The notes below the pieces were generated by a model. The model had not been told where the DNA came from. It did not search any database and saw nothing but the letters and a program-made list of their open reading frames with translations. A program made the translations under genes and the position numbers. Shown here in pieces: positions 38,076 to 46,253 of a stretch of 64,000 nucleotides of DNA (its first letter is position 1; every line of letters begins with the position of its first letter). Source of the DNA: Myxococcus sp. CA023 (GTDB taxonomy: Bacteria > Myxococcota > Myxococcia > Myxococcales > Myxococcaceae); the NCBI RefSeq assembly GCF_010998615.1, contig NZ_JAAEAH010000042.1, positions 1-64,000 of the forward strand, written 5' to 3'.

Positions 38076-38351
38076 TCAGCGCGCCTGGGTGGAGCGGACA
38101 CCGTTGCGGAAGTCCGTGTGCCAGGCCTTGGGCAGGCGATTGAGGGGCGACACCTGCAGACGGAAGAGCGGCTTGGCCTCGTTGCCCCGCGCCACGTCGG
38201 TGACGGTCAGCACCGTGCCCTTGGCGTCGGCGATGACCTTGTCACCCAACTCGACGCTCTCCACTGGGGCGAGCGTGCCGTCCGCCATGCCGCAGGCACG
38301 ACAGACTCGGAAAGGCTGTGTTTCACACAGCCCCACCCAATGACTTCTCAC
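38076..38351 (-). pseudogene. Fragment of a Hint-domain (intein-like) protein
   Basis: The 91-residue frame contains CRACGMADGTLAPVESVELG then DKVIADAKGTVLTVTDV. This resembles the first half of bacterial Hint/intein-like domains (Cys, then ADGT-x-PVE-x-V-x-x-GD-x-V). The second half with the terminal His-Asn block is missing and no signal or N-terminal domain is present. The reading frame therefore looks like debris of a polymorphic-toxin-like or Hint protein. The assignment is by pattern only. Confidence 0.4.
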
Positions 38352-38505
38352 GACATGAGAACGTCAATTGTTTCTCGAATTCGCCGCACCTGAGCAGCCC
38401 TGAAACATCACATGGGGTATGAGACCCTGGCAAAATGCGCCACGCAGGTCTCACCCTGAGCGCAGTGGCGAATCTCATCGAAATGACACACGCGATTGTT
38501 TATAG

Positions 38506-39261
38506 GTGCGTGTACTTTTCGATACGGCTCTGGAGGCTTCACTGAAGCGCTCGCACACCCGGGAATTCCCCACGCACGTCCTGTACTGGCTCGCCGCTGG
38601 CTTCGCCCTGATTTACGTGGTGGCCGCGGCGTTTCTCTCGTTCGGCAAGATTTACCTGCTCCCGCAGGACTTCATCAAAGGGCTCTTCCGCTACAACTCC
38701 GCGCCAATCGTCCTGCTGGCGGGCATCCCCTGCGGCCTCTATTTCATCTTCTGGCGGGCCAGCGACTTGTTCGCGTGGCTGGCCGCGCCGCCGAAGCTGG
38801 TGGTGGATGAGGAGTACCTGCGCGCGGGTGACACGCGCATCGCATGGCGGAACGTGAGCGCCATCATCACGGTGCAGAACCACGACCGGCTCGTCCTGCG
38901 CCACCGCGGGGGCACCTACCGGCTGAGGCTGAACCTGTGGAGCGACGCGGACGAGCTGTACGCCCACGTAACGGACCATGTCGTCGATGCGCTGATTGAC
39001 GGCGTGCACCGGCAGGTCAACGCCGGCAAGGCGGTGCAGTTCGGCCCCCTCACGCTCAGTGGTGCCGGGCTGACACACAAGAAGCGGCTGATGCGCTGGG
39101 ACGACATCGAGAGCATCCGCTTCCAGGACGAGTTCGGCGAGGGCGTCTCCACCCGCGAACTGATCATCGCCGCCCAGGGCAAGCCGCTCAAGATTGATGA
39201 GGCCCGCATCGTCAACGCGCCCGTCCTCCTGGCCTACCTGTCGCAACGGCTGGCCAACTGA
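38506..39261 (+). CDS. Membrane protein with PH-like repeats
   Basis: This 251-residue protein starts at GTG 38506. Two membrane helices (about residues 26-48 and 67-90) are followed by a cytoplasmic part that appears to contain two PH-like beta domains: VDEEYLRAGDTRIAWRNVSAI then LSGAGLTHKKRLMRWDDIESI. Such proteins resemble the DUF6585 type; function unknown. A related, shorter protein is encoded 29 nt downstream, so the two are probably one operon. The 5' flank is AT-rich, as expected of a promoter. Confidence 0.65.
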   Translation: MRVLFDTALEASLKRSHTREFPTHVLYWLAAGFALIYVVAAAFLSFGKIYLLPQDFIKGLFRYNSAPIVLLAGIPCGLYFIFWRASDLFAWLAAPPKLVVDEEYLRAGDTRIAWRNVSAIITVQNHDRLVLRHRGGTYRLRLNLWSDADELYAHVTDHVVDALIDGVHRQVNAGKAVQFGPLTLSGAGLTHKKRLMRWDDIESIRFQDEFGEGVSTRELIIAAQGKPLKIDEARIVNAPVLLAYLSQRLAN

Positions 39262-39290
39262 TTCCCCTCTCCCCTCACAGGTCGCACTTC

Positions 39291-39791
39291 ATGGAAATCT
39301 ACAGCTCCTCGCAGAACAAGCAGAAGACGCAGAAGCCGCGCGAGGTCTACTACTCGCGCACGAAGCTCATCATCGGTGCGGTCATCTGGACGGTGGCCTC
39401 GGGCCTCTGTGGCATCCTCACCTTCCGGCTGGCGGACAGCCCGGGCGTGATGGCCCTCTGCGGGGCGGTCAACCTTTGCATGCTCTGGATGCTCTACAAC
39501 TGCATCAGGCCGCTGGGCAACCTGGACAAGCCCGCGCTGATTATCGGCCGGGATGGCATCCGCTTCGAGGATGGCCTGCTGATTGAATGGGCTGACATGA
39601 CCGAGAATACCTATTACAGCCAGTCCTACATGGGCATCCCCACGCTCAAGATGATTCAAATCAAGACCACGCTGGACAAGCCCAAGACGAAGAAGATGCG
39701 GGTGGCGGCGCTCGACATCGACAGCGACGAATACCTGGAGCTCTGCGACACCTACAGCAAGCGCGCGGCGCTGGCCCCTGCACGGGCGTAG
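39291..39791 (+). CDS. Membrane protein with one PH-like domain
   Basis: This 166-residue protein has a polar N terminus (SSSQNKQKTQK) and two close membrane helices (about 27-46 and 52-70). A single PH-like domain follows, with the pattern IGRDGIRFEDGLLIEWADM that parallels the domains in the gene before it. The protein seems to be a shorter relative in the same transcription unit. No function can be assigned. Confidence 0.65.
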   Translation: MEIYSSSQNKQKTQKPREVYYSRTKLIIGAVIWTVASGLCGILTFRLADSPGVMALCGAVNLCMLWMLYNCIRPLGNLDKPALIIGRDGIRFEDGLLIEWADMTENTYYSQSYMGIPTLKMIQIKTTLDKPKTKKMRVAALDIDSDEYLELCDTYSKRAALAPARA

Positions 39792-39874
39792 CGAGAACCC
39801 TGGCACCGCGCCGGCATGAAGGCTGGCACGGCGCCACGTCGGAACGCCCCTGGGGAGATACCGGGGGCGCCCGG

Positions 39875-39990
39875 TCAGCGGTAGCAGGGTGACACCGCCG
39901 CGGAGACACGCGCGAGCAGGTCCTCGGTCTCCAGCCGTGCGTCACCCGACAACAGCGGGAGCTGCGCGCCGAGCGTGGCCCGCGGATCCG
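39875..39990 (-). pseudogene. Possible C-terminal remnant of a lost gene
   Basis: Reading the minus strand from about 39990 to the TGA at 39875-39877 gives a plausible peptide: LGAQLPLLSGDARLETEDLL then ARVSAAVSPCYR. There is no start codon in a sensible place and the frame is short. It could be the 3' end of a deleted gene lying behind the TetR gene. Low certainty. Confidence 0.25.
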
Positions 39991-39996
39991 CCGCCC

Positions 39997-40545
39997 TCAG
40001 CCCGTGAAGCGCTTGACGAGCAACTCCAGGCGCTGACGCAACACCCGCGTCGTGGGCAGGTCGGATTGGAGCCCGTCGACGGCCAGCAAGAACACCTCGG
40101 CGAGCGGCCGCGACTCCAGAACGGCCTGCGTGTACTTGAGCCAGCGTCGGCGGTGTCTCGCCTCAACCTCCGGCAACAGCCGCTCGCAGGCGGTGTAGAA
40201 CTCGGACGCCATGGGCGCCCCGGCCATCAACTCCCACGGCTCCAGGAGGATGATTTCGTACACCTGGAGCAGTTTGTCGCCCGCGGCGCCCGGCCGCGCC
40301 AGCACCTGCTCCACGCGCGGGTAGCGCGCTTCGAACAGGGATTCGAAGACGGCCGCGAAGATGCCCTCCTTGTTCTTGAACTTCAGATACAGGAGCGGCC
40401 GCGACAGGTTCGCCCGCTTCGCGATGTCATCCAGGGACGTCTTCGCGTAGCCGAAGCGCAGGAAGCACTCCAGGGCGGCGTCGAGAATCGCCGTCCGGCG
40501 CAACGCATCACGCTCTTCGCTCCTGGTGCCCGCCATGCGGATCAA
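39997..40545 (-). CDS. TetR/AcrR-family repressor
   Basis: This 182-residue TetR-family protein has the usual N-terminal DNA-binding domain: RTAILDAALECFLRFGYAKT and IAKRANLSRPLLYLKFKNKE. The C-terminal ligand domain includes LLEPWELMAGAP and ASEFYTACERLLPE. ATG 40545 or 40536 may be the start. It is divergent from a membrane-anchored metallo-beta-lactamase-fold hydrolase, with a 30-bp inverted repeat in the shared promoter. Confidence 0.88.
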   Translation of the reverse strand: MIRMAGTRSEERDALRRTAILDAALECFLRFGYAKTSLDDIAKRANLSRPLLYLKFKNKEGIFAAVFESLFEARYPRVEQVLARPGAAGDKLLQVYEIILLEPWELMAGAPMASEFYTACERLLPEVEARHRRRWLKYTQAVLESRPLAEVFLLAVDGLQSDLPTTRVLRQRLELLVKRFTG

Positions 40546-40574
40546 ATTGACAAAAATGGACTATTTCGTCAATT
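40545..40574. promoter_or_regulatory. Candidate operator between TetR and MBL-fold genes
   Basis: AATTGAC (40545-40551) and GTCAATT (40568-40574) form perfect outer arms. A nested AAAT...ATTT pair lies inside. The block is AT-rich and fills most of the divergent promoter interval, so it is a good candidate binding site for the TetR protein; TTGACA in it could also be a -35 element. Confidence 0.6.
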
Positions 40575-40608
40575 CATCGCCGCCTAACGACGAGCGCGGG
40601 TGGACGGC

Positions 40609-41769
40609 ATGACGTGGCGCAGAAGGCTGGCGTATGCGGCAATGGGAATGGCGGCGCTGCTGGCCCTGCTGCTGACGGTGGTCGCCATCCAGGCCTGGCC
40701 GGCGCTGGGTCAGGCCGCGGACGGCGCGCGGCGGGCACGTATGGAGCGCTCGCCCCAGTGGCAGGACGGGCACTTCGACAACCCGCAGCCCCTGCGCAAC
40801 GACACCTGGGGCTCCATCGCGAGCATGTTCAGCGCCAGTCCCGACGTGAGCCCTGCCCAGGGAGCGCTGCCCTCGGTGACGCTGGACGGGAGCGCGTTCG
40901 GCGCGCCGCCCGCCACCGGCCTTCGCGTCACATGGTTCGGACACTCGACGTCGCTCGTGGAGCTGGACGGTCAGCGGATTCTCATCGACCCGGTGTGGAG
41001 TGAGCGCGCGTCGCCCCTGAGCTGGATAGGACCGCGCCGCTGGTACGCCCCACCCCTGGCGCTGACGGAGCTGCCCGCCGTCGACGCGGTCGCCATCTCC
41101 CATGACCACTACGACCACCTGGACCATCGAACGCTGTTGGCGATGAAGGACTGGGACACCTCCTTCATCGTGCCGCTCGGCGTCGGCGCACACCTGGTGG
41201 GCTGGGGTATCCCCGAGTCGCGCATCATCGAGCTCGACTGGTGGGAGCGTGCGCGCGTGGGAGCGCTGGAGGTCGTCTGCACCCCCGCCCGGCATGCCTC
41301 GGGCCGGACGGGCATCGACAAGGACGCGACGCTGTGGGCGGGCTTCGCGTTCCTGGGCCCCAAGCACCGCGTGTACTACTCGGGCGACACGGGTCTGTTC
41401 CCCGCCATGAAGGACATTGGCGAGCGGCTGGGGCCCTTCGACCTGACGATGATTGAGGTGGGCCAGTACCACAGCGCGTGGCCCGACTGGCACATCGGCC
41501 CCGAGCAGGCCGTCACCGCGCACCAGTGGGTCCGGGGGCGCGTGCTGCTGCCGGTACACTGGGGCCTGTTCACCCTCGCGCTCCACGGATGGACGGAGCC
41601 CATTGAACGCGTGCTCGCGGCGGGCGAGGCCACGGGCGTGAACGTCATCGTCCCGAAGCCGGGTGAGCGCGTCGAACCCGGTGCGCCGTCCTCCCCCGAG
41701 CGCTGGTGGCCCTCGCTGCCGTGGAACACGGCGGCGCAGGACCCCATCGTCTCCACCCAGTTGGACTGA
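40609..41769 (+). CDS. Membrane-anchored MBL-fold hydrolase (NAPE-PLD/UlaG-like)
   Basis: This hydrolase of about 386 residues has an N-terminal membrane anchor (AAMGMAALLALLLTVVA) and a metallo-beta-lactamase fold. The fold begins RVTWFGHSTSLVEL and carries the metal motif SHDHYDHLDH; further ligands lie in TPARHASGR, YYSGDTGLF and LPVHWGLF. The pattern is closest to NAPE-phospholipase D-like and UlaG-like enzymes, so a phosphodiesterase or lipid-related substrate is possible. GTG 40600 is an alternative start. It is probably repressed by the divergent TetR protein. Confidence 0.85.
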   Translation: MTWRRRLAYAAMGMAALLALLLTVVAIQAWPALGQAADGARRARMERSPQWQDGHFDNPQPLRNDTWGSIASMFSASPDVSPAQGALPSVTLDGSAFGAPPATGLRVTWFGHSTSLVELDGQRILIDPVWSERASPLSWIGPRRWYAPPLALTELPAVDAVAISHDHYDHLDHRTLLAMKDWDTSFIVPLGVGAHLVGWGIPESRIIELDWWERARVGALEVVCTPARHASGRTGIDKDATLWAGFAFLGPKHRVYYSGDTGLFPAMKDIGERLGPFDLTMIEVGQYHSAWPDWHIGPEQAVTAHQWVRGRVLLPVHWGLFTLALHGWTEPIERVLAAGEATGVNVIVPKPGERVEPGAPSSPERWWPSLPWNTAAQDPIVSTQLD

Positions 41770-41960
41770 CGTCCCTGCCCCTTTGAGTCCAGGAGTCCCT
41801 CACATCCGAGTCATCCTCTCTGGTGCCATGGTTCGGCCCCAGGCCGTGGAGCTGCACAGTACAGCCCGCCTGCCCTCCAGGGTGGCGCCTGCCCGTCCGC
41901 CCGGCCCGGGTGCCCTTCCCCGCCCCAGGAAGCACCTTGAGCGCGGGAGGCAGAGAGCGG

Positions 41961-42521
41961 ATGAACAGACGACTCGCTTCGTTTTTCCGAAGAGACCCGG
42001 CCGAAGTCCAGGGCGCGTATTTCCTGCTGAAGGGCCTGTTGCCCTGGCTCCAGCAGAAGCGGGTCACCCGGCTCACCGGGCCCATCCGCGAAGGCTGGCT
42101 GATGAAGACGGTGGGCGGACTCGCCGGCACGGTGGGCGCGACGCTCCTGTCCGCGCACCGCCATGGCCGCGTCACGCCGGAACTCAGGAAGCTGGGCATC
42201 TGGAGCGCGCTCACGATCCTGGTGGTCGACGTCTCCACGTACGCCACGAACCGGAAGCGGCGCTCCGCCGTCTTCCTGGCCGACGCGGCCGTTCAGTCCG
42301 CGCTGCTCGCGGCGCAGTGGCGCGCGTGCAGCCGCATGCCGGTGGTCATCGACGCACGCGCCTCCAGCCTTCGCGACCCGTCGCGGTACGGCGCGGGCGA
42401 ACACGGACGGTGGAACATCCTCCCCGGCGAGTCACGCGACGCGGCGGGCAATCGCGACATCGTCGCCGAAGGCTCCATGTCTTCGTTTCCCGCCAGCGAC
42501 CCACCTTCCTACATGGGTTGA
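41961..42521 (+). CDS. Hypothetical membrane-associated protein, 186 aa
   Basis: The ATG at 41961 follows an AGAGAG-type site. The protein begins with a basic amphipathic region (MNRRLASFFRRD), then LLKGLLPWLQQKR, a glycine-rich hydrophobic helix (TVGGLAGTVGATLLSA), a second hydrophobic segment (IWSALTILVVDVSTYA) and a hydrophilic C-terminal half. The family is not recognised. It ends 48 nt before the retron operon but lacks a feature tying it to that system. Confidence 0.5.
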   Translation: MNRRLASFFRRDPAEVQGAYFLLKGLLPWLQQKRVTRLTGPIREGWLMKTVGGLAGTVGATLLSAHRHGRVTPELRKLGIWSALTILVVDVSTYATNRKRRSAVFLADAAVQSALLAAQWRACSRMPVVIDARASSLRDPSRYGAGEHGRWNILPGESRDAAGNRDIVAEGSMSSFPASDPPSYMG

Positions 42522-42569
42522 CCGCTTCACCCCTGTGTCTCCCGGAGCGGGCGGTGTAAACCGGGGAGC

Positions 42570-44480
42570 GTGAACGAAAGCTGGGAGCGGCGATTCCGCC
42601 GAGAGGTCAAAGAGATGGACGCCGCCCTGCGTGGCGTCCTGTCCCGGACACAGTCCGACGAAGAACTCCGTGCCGCCCTCGAGGAACTGGCGCGCCGCCC
42701 CGCCTTCCCGTCCTTCACCTGGCTGTGGGGGCCCGCCCTCCACGCCAGGGACCGCGTCCGCTTCCGCCCCCTCATGCTGTCCTACTTCTCGCCCAGCAGC
42801 GTCACCGCCGACGGGAAGTGGGGAAACCCCTGGCTCGGGGAGAATGCCTCCGCGCTGGAGGTCTGGCTTTTCGACGCGGACCGCGCCGACGACGTGGAGA
42901 TGTTCCGTCGCCTCCTGGCCTGGAAGCTCGCGGGCCTGCGCGCCCCCCGGCAGACGGAGTTCTGGCGGACCGAGGTGGTGCGGCGTGTCCAGAAAGCGCC
43001 CACGCGCGCGGCGCGGCACACCGAGCTTGCCAAGATGGACATCGACTGGGGTCGGCTGGACGAGCCCACCGCCCTGGCCCTGGACGCGCTGGACGCGGAG
43101 GCCGCCCGGCCCTTCATCCTGGAGCATCTGCCGTGGAGATGGCCCCCCGAGCGCCAGCCCATGTGGAACACGCTGCGCGAGCGGGCCCAGGCGCGGGGGG
43201 ACGCGGCCCTGGCCTCCGCGCTCTACCGGCGATGTGTGGATGAGCCCACATGGTGCCGTGATGCCCTGGCGCTCGCACGCACCGTCCAGCCCCCGGCCGA
43301 GCTGGTCGCCGCGCTGAAGGCACACCACCCGGAGATGCCCATGCCCGGCGCGGCGCGGCTCTTCGTGGAGCTGGCGGAGGCGCGCGGACGTGACGTGGTG
43401 CCCTACCTCCTCGGCCACCTGCAGGCGGTGGCGCCTCGCTGGGGCGCGCTGGGACGAAAGGACGCGAAGGGCTTCCCGGAGCTGCTGGCGCTCGCGCGGG
43501 CGCGGGACTGGGACGATGTATGGGGCGCGCTCCTGCGCACCTCGGCCATGGCGGAGACGTATGACGCGGAGGTGCTGCGGCTGGTGCAGGACGACGCATC
43601 GCTCCCGGCCCGGACTCGGCGCCGGCTGCTCCAACTGGCGGGCGCGGGCGGCGAATGGAATCTCCCCGGCCTGGGCCTGGCCCGGGTGCAGCCGCTGACG
43701 GACGCCACCGCCACCGCCCTGTACGCGCGCTTTCCGGAGCTGGTACGCGGCCCCTTCCGCATGCACGTCGCTTCGGGCTGGCGCGCCGCGTACCCCAAGC
43801 TGGTGATGCGCGCGCTGGAAGCGAACGACGAGGACCTGCTGGACTACCTCGCCAGCCGCGCCGCCATGCACCTCCCGGCGACGGGGAGCGCGAAGGAGTG
43901 GGAGAAGGTGCTCGACGCGATGGCCGCGCACTACGAGGCCCTGCCGAAGGAGGGCGGCGTCTTCGCCCGCCGCGCCGCCAACGCGCTGGGCGCCCTGCCC
44001 GCCCATTCCATCTGGACCTTCGACGGGCTGATGGAGAAGAACCGGCTGGCGCGGCTGTTCTTCCTCCGCTCGGACGACTTCTACCTGGCCGAGCCCCGCG
44101 CCGTGCGCGACCTGCTGGAGGCGCCGCAGATTCACGTCCAGGCGCTGGCCTTCCGGCTGCTCGGCCGCGACTCCGCGAAGGCCCGCGAGGTGGCCGCGCA
44201 GAACCTGGACCTGCTCCAGGCCACCCTGCTGAGACCCCTGCACCGGCGCACGCGTCACGCCGCCTTCGACGCGCTGGCCAACGCCGCCGCCCACGGCGTG
44301 GAGGCCGCCCGCGTGCTGGTGCCGCGCGTGCGTGACGCCTTCGCGCTGCCGGATTCGCGCTATCCCAAGGAGTCGCTGATGGCGCTGCTGGCCCGCATGC
44401 TGGCGCGCTGGCCCGAGCTGCGAGACACAGCGGAAGTCCCCCACGTCTTCGGCCTGCCCGCGAAAGGAGACGGCGCGTGA
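42570..44480 (+). CDS. Retron-associated helical-repeat (ARM/HEAT-like) protein
   Basis: This 636-residue all-helical protein starts at GTG 42570 behind GGGGAG. It consists of repeated helix pairs such as DVEMFRRLLAWKLAGL, DVVPYLLGHLQAVAPRW and HVQALAFRLLGRDSAKARE, as in ARM/HEAT-type solenoids. No membrane segment, signal peptide or enzymatic motif was seen. Its stop overlaps the start of the SWIM gene, and the msr-msd region and reverse transcriptase follow, so it is the first gene of a retron operon. I recall a retron class with ARM and winged-helix/SWIM partners in published surveys; on that basis it is a candidate effector or scaffold. Its function was not determined here. Confidence 0.75.
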   Translation: MNESWERRFRREVKEMDAALRGVLSRTQSDEELRAALEELARRPAFPSFTWLWGPALHARDRVRFRPLMLSYFSPSSVTADGKWGNPWLGENASALEVWLFDADRADDVEMFRRLLAWKLAGLRAPRQTEFWRTEVVRRVQKAPTRAARHTELAKMDIDWGRLDEPTALALDALDAEAARPFILEHLPWRWPPERQPMWNTLRERAQARGDAALASALYRRCVDEPTWCRDALALARTVQPPAELVAALKAHHPEMPMPGAARLFVELAEARGRDVVPYLLGHLQAVAPRWGALGRKDAKGFPELLALARARDWDDVWGALLRTSAMAETYDAEVLRLVQDDASLPARTRRRLLQLAGAGGEWNLPGLGLARVQPLTDATATALYARFPELVRGPFRMHVASGWRAAYPKLVMRALEANDEDLLDYLASRAAMHLPATGSAKEWEKVLDAMAAHYEALPKEGGVFARRAANALGALPAHSIWTFDGLMEKNRLARLFFLRSDDFYLAEPRAVRDLLEAPQIHVQALAFRLLGRDSAKAREVAAQNLDLLQATLLRPLHRRTRHAAFDALANAAAHGVEAARVLVPRVRDAFALPDSRYPKESLMALLARMLARWPELRDTAEVPHVFGLPAKGDGA

Positions 44481-46075
44481 CGGCCTCCAGCTTTCTCTAC
44501 GCCACGCCCTCCGTGTTCGAGTCCACCCGGGAGCGCGCGCAGCTCAGCCTGTCCGCGGACGCGCACCGCCCCGTGCGTTTCCACGCGCGCGTGGCCCGGG
44601 ACGTCCTGTCTCTCCGGATGGCGCTCCAGGCGCTCGGCGGGCTCATCTGGCAATCGGACGCGTGGAACGAGACGTGGGGCGGCGGGCTGCTGGACCCGCT
44701 CATCACCGTGCACCCCGACCGCGTCTTCTTCGAGGCCTTCAGCCAGGACCAGAGCGCCTACGGGCTCGTCATCGTGGACCGCGGCCTCTTCGAGCCCGAG
44801 GGCGAGGTGCGCTGCGGCACCACCAACGTGGACTTCACCGCCTGGCTGTGGGCGGCGCTGGCCGAGATGCGCTCCACCCGGGAGACACACCTACGCATCG
44901 GCCCGGAGGGACTCGACGTGCGCACCACCGGCGCGGGCGGTCGCTTCGAGCAGAAGGTGGACGTCCCGGAGCCCTGGGTGCGAGGCCTGCTCCAACTCCA
45001 GGGCGGCATGGCGATGCCCGGCACCCGCCTGACCGCGCGGCCGGTGGACCTGCTCGCCGCGGTGCGCTTCCTCAGCCACACCAAGGCCAAGGTGTCACCG
45101 CGCGCGCTGCGCTACGAACTCCACCCGGGCGAAGACGCGCGGCTGATGCTGGAGCCTTGGGAGCACCCCGTGCCCTTGAAGGGCGCGGCCCACGGGTACA
45201 CGGCGCCTCGCATCATCCGGACCTGGGGCCGCCGGCGGCTGCGGCTGCTGGAGCCGCTGCTGCCCTACGCGGAGCGGGTGGACATCTACCTGAAGGGCCG
45301 CGCGCTGCCGCACTTCTACGTCGCGCACCTGCCCGGCGGCGTGCGCTTCCTGCTGGGCCTGTCCGGGTGGACGGCGAATCATTGGACGAACACCGCGGGC
45401 ATGGACCTGCTGCTGGAGCCGGCGCGCGACGACGCGCTGGCGGAGCGTGTGCTCGGCGTGCTGCGCGAGCGCTTTCATGCCTCGACCGAGGACGTGGCCA
45501 CCGCCCTGGGCGTGGACACGGCGCGGGCCGCGGGCGCCCTGGCGGCGCAATGCGCGGCCGGGCGTGCCCTCTTCGACGTGGAGGCGCGGCGCTGGCGCCA
45601 CCGCGAGCTGTTCGCCACGCCGGTGGACCTGGGCCGTCTGTACCCGCCTGACGCCCGCCGTGAGGAAGCGGAGCGCCTGGAGGCCGCGGGCGAGGTGGAG
45701 GTGACCTCCGCGGCGCCGCGAGAGAAGCGCAAGGTACGCACGCTACCCACGCCGGAGGGGTCCGTCACGCGCGAGGTGGTTCACCGGGACTGGGTGGTGC
45801 ATGGCCGCGCGGGCCCGCAGTCGGGCGTCGAGTTGGTGATGAACGACGAGGACCGTGTCCTCTTCGGCCGGTGCGGCTGCGAGTACTTCAGCGAGCACCT
45901 GCTGAACCAGGGCCCCTGCGCACACCTGCTCGCGCTCAGCCGCCTGGCGCGAGCGCAGCGCCGTGAACTCAGCAGCTCCGAGCCCGCCTCTGCGGACGCG
46001 CTCGCGGCCCGGGCGGCGGAGGCGGACGCGCGGCGGCGGCCCACAGAGACGCTTGACCCGGGAGACGACGAATGA
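44477..46075 (+). CDS. Retron-associated winged-helix/SWIM zinc-finger protein
   Basis: This 532-residue cytoplasmic protein starts at GTG 44477, behind AAAGGAG and overlapping the previous stop by 4 nt. The C terminus has a SWIM zinc finger with ligands Cys466, Cys468, Cys481 and His483 (FGRCGCEYFSEHLL then NQGPCAH). A winged-helix-like segment at about residues 325-385 (VLRERFHASTEDVATALGVD) precedes it. SWIM fingers bind nucleic acid or protein. The combination matches the WHSWIM partner I recall from retron surveys. The gene ends 19 nt before the inverted repeat that opens the msr-msd region, so RT, msDNA and this protein are likely co-expressed. Confidence 0.78.
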   Translation: MTASSFLYATPSVFESTRERAQLSLSADAHRPVRFHARVARDVLSLRMALQALGGLIWQSDAWNETWGGGLLDPLITVHPDRVFFEAFSQDQSAYGLVIVDRGLFEPEGEVRCGTTNVDFTAWLWAALAEMRSTRETHLRIGPEGLDVRTTGAGGRFEQKVDVPEPWVRGLLQLQGGMAMPGTRLTARPVDLLAAVRFLSHTKAKVSPRALRYELHPGEDARLMLEPWEHPVPLKGAAHGYTAPRIIRTWGRRRLRLLEPLLPYAERVDIYLKGRALPHFYVAHLPGGVRFLLGLSGWTANHWTNTAGMDLLLEPARDDALAERVLGVLRERFHASTEDVATALGVDTARAAGALAAQCAAGRALFDVEARRWRHRELFATPVDLGRLYPPDARREEAERLEAAGEVEVTSAAPREKRKVRTLPTPEGSVTREVVHRDWVVHGRAGPQSGVELVMNDEDRVLFGRCGCEYFSEHLLNQGPCAHLLALSRLARAQRRELSSSEPASADALAARAAEADARRRPTETLDPGDDE

Positions 46076-46093
46076 CGATAACGGCAGGTGCTC

Positions 46094-46247
46094 TCGGGAG
46101 AGGCCAGGGCTCGCAGATGAGCCATGAGTACCGCGGTGTTTCGCCGCGGGGGTGTTCTGTCCCCATCTCTTCGCCAGGGTCCCAGCGTACGCAACGCAGG
46201 GAGCCCCGGGTCCAACGCCTCGCAGGTCGTCCCCTGGCCTCTTCCGG
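46094..46247 (+). ncRNA. Retron msr-msd region bounded by a1/a2 inverted repeat
   Basis: The region between the SWIM and RT genes has the layout of retron template DNA. Arm a1 (46094-46109) and arm a2 (46232-46247) pair over 16 bp with two G-T wobbles, including a perfect 11-bp core (46099-46109 with 46232-46242). Inside lies an 8-bp stem with a TTT loop (46131-46138 with 46142-46149), typical of msr, and a longer hairpin at about 46177-46205 with internal mismatches, typical of msd. An AGC at 46120-46122 could hold the branching guanosine. The exact ends of RNA and DNA cannot be read from sequence. Confidence 0.8.
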
Positions 46248-46253
46248 AGCACC

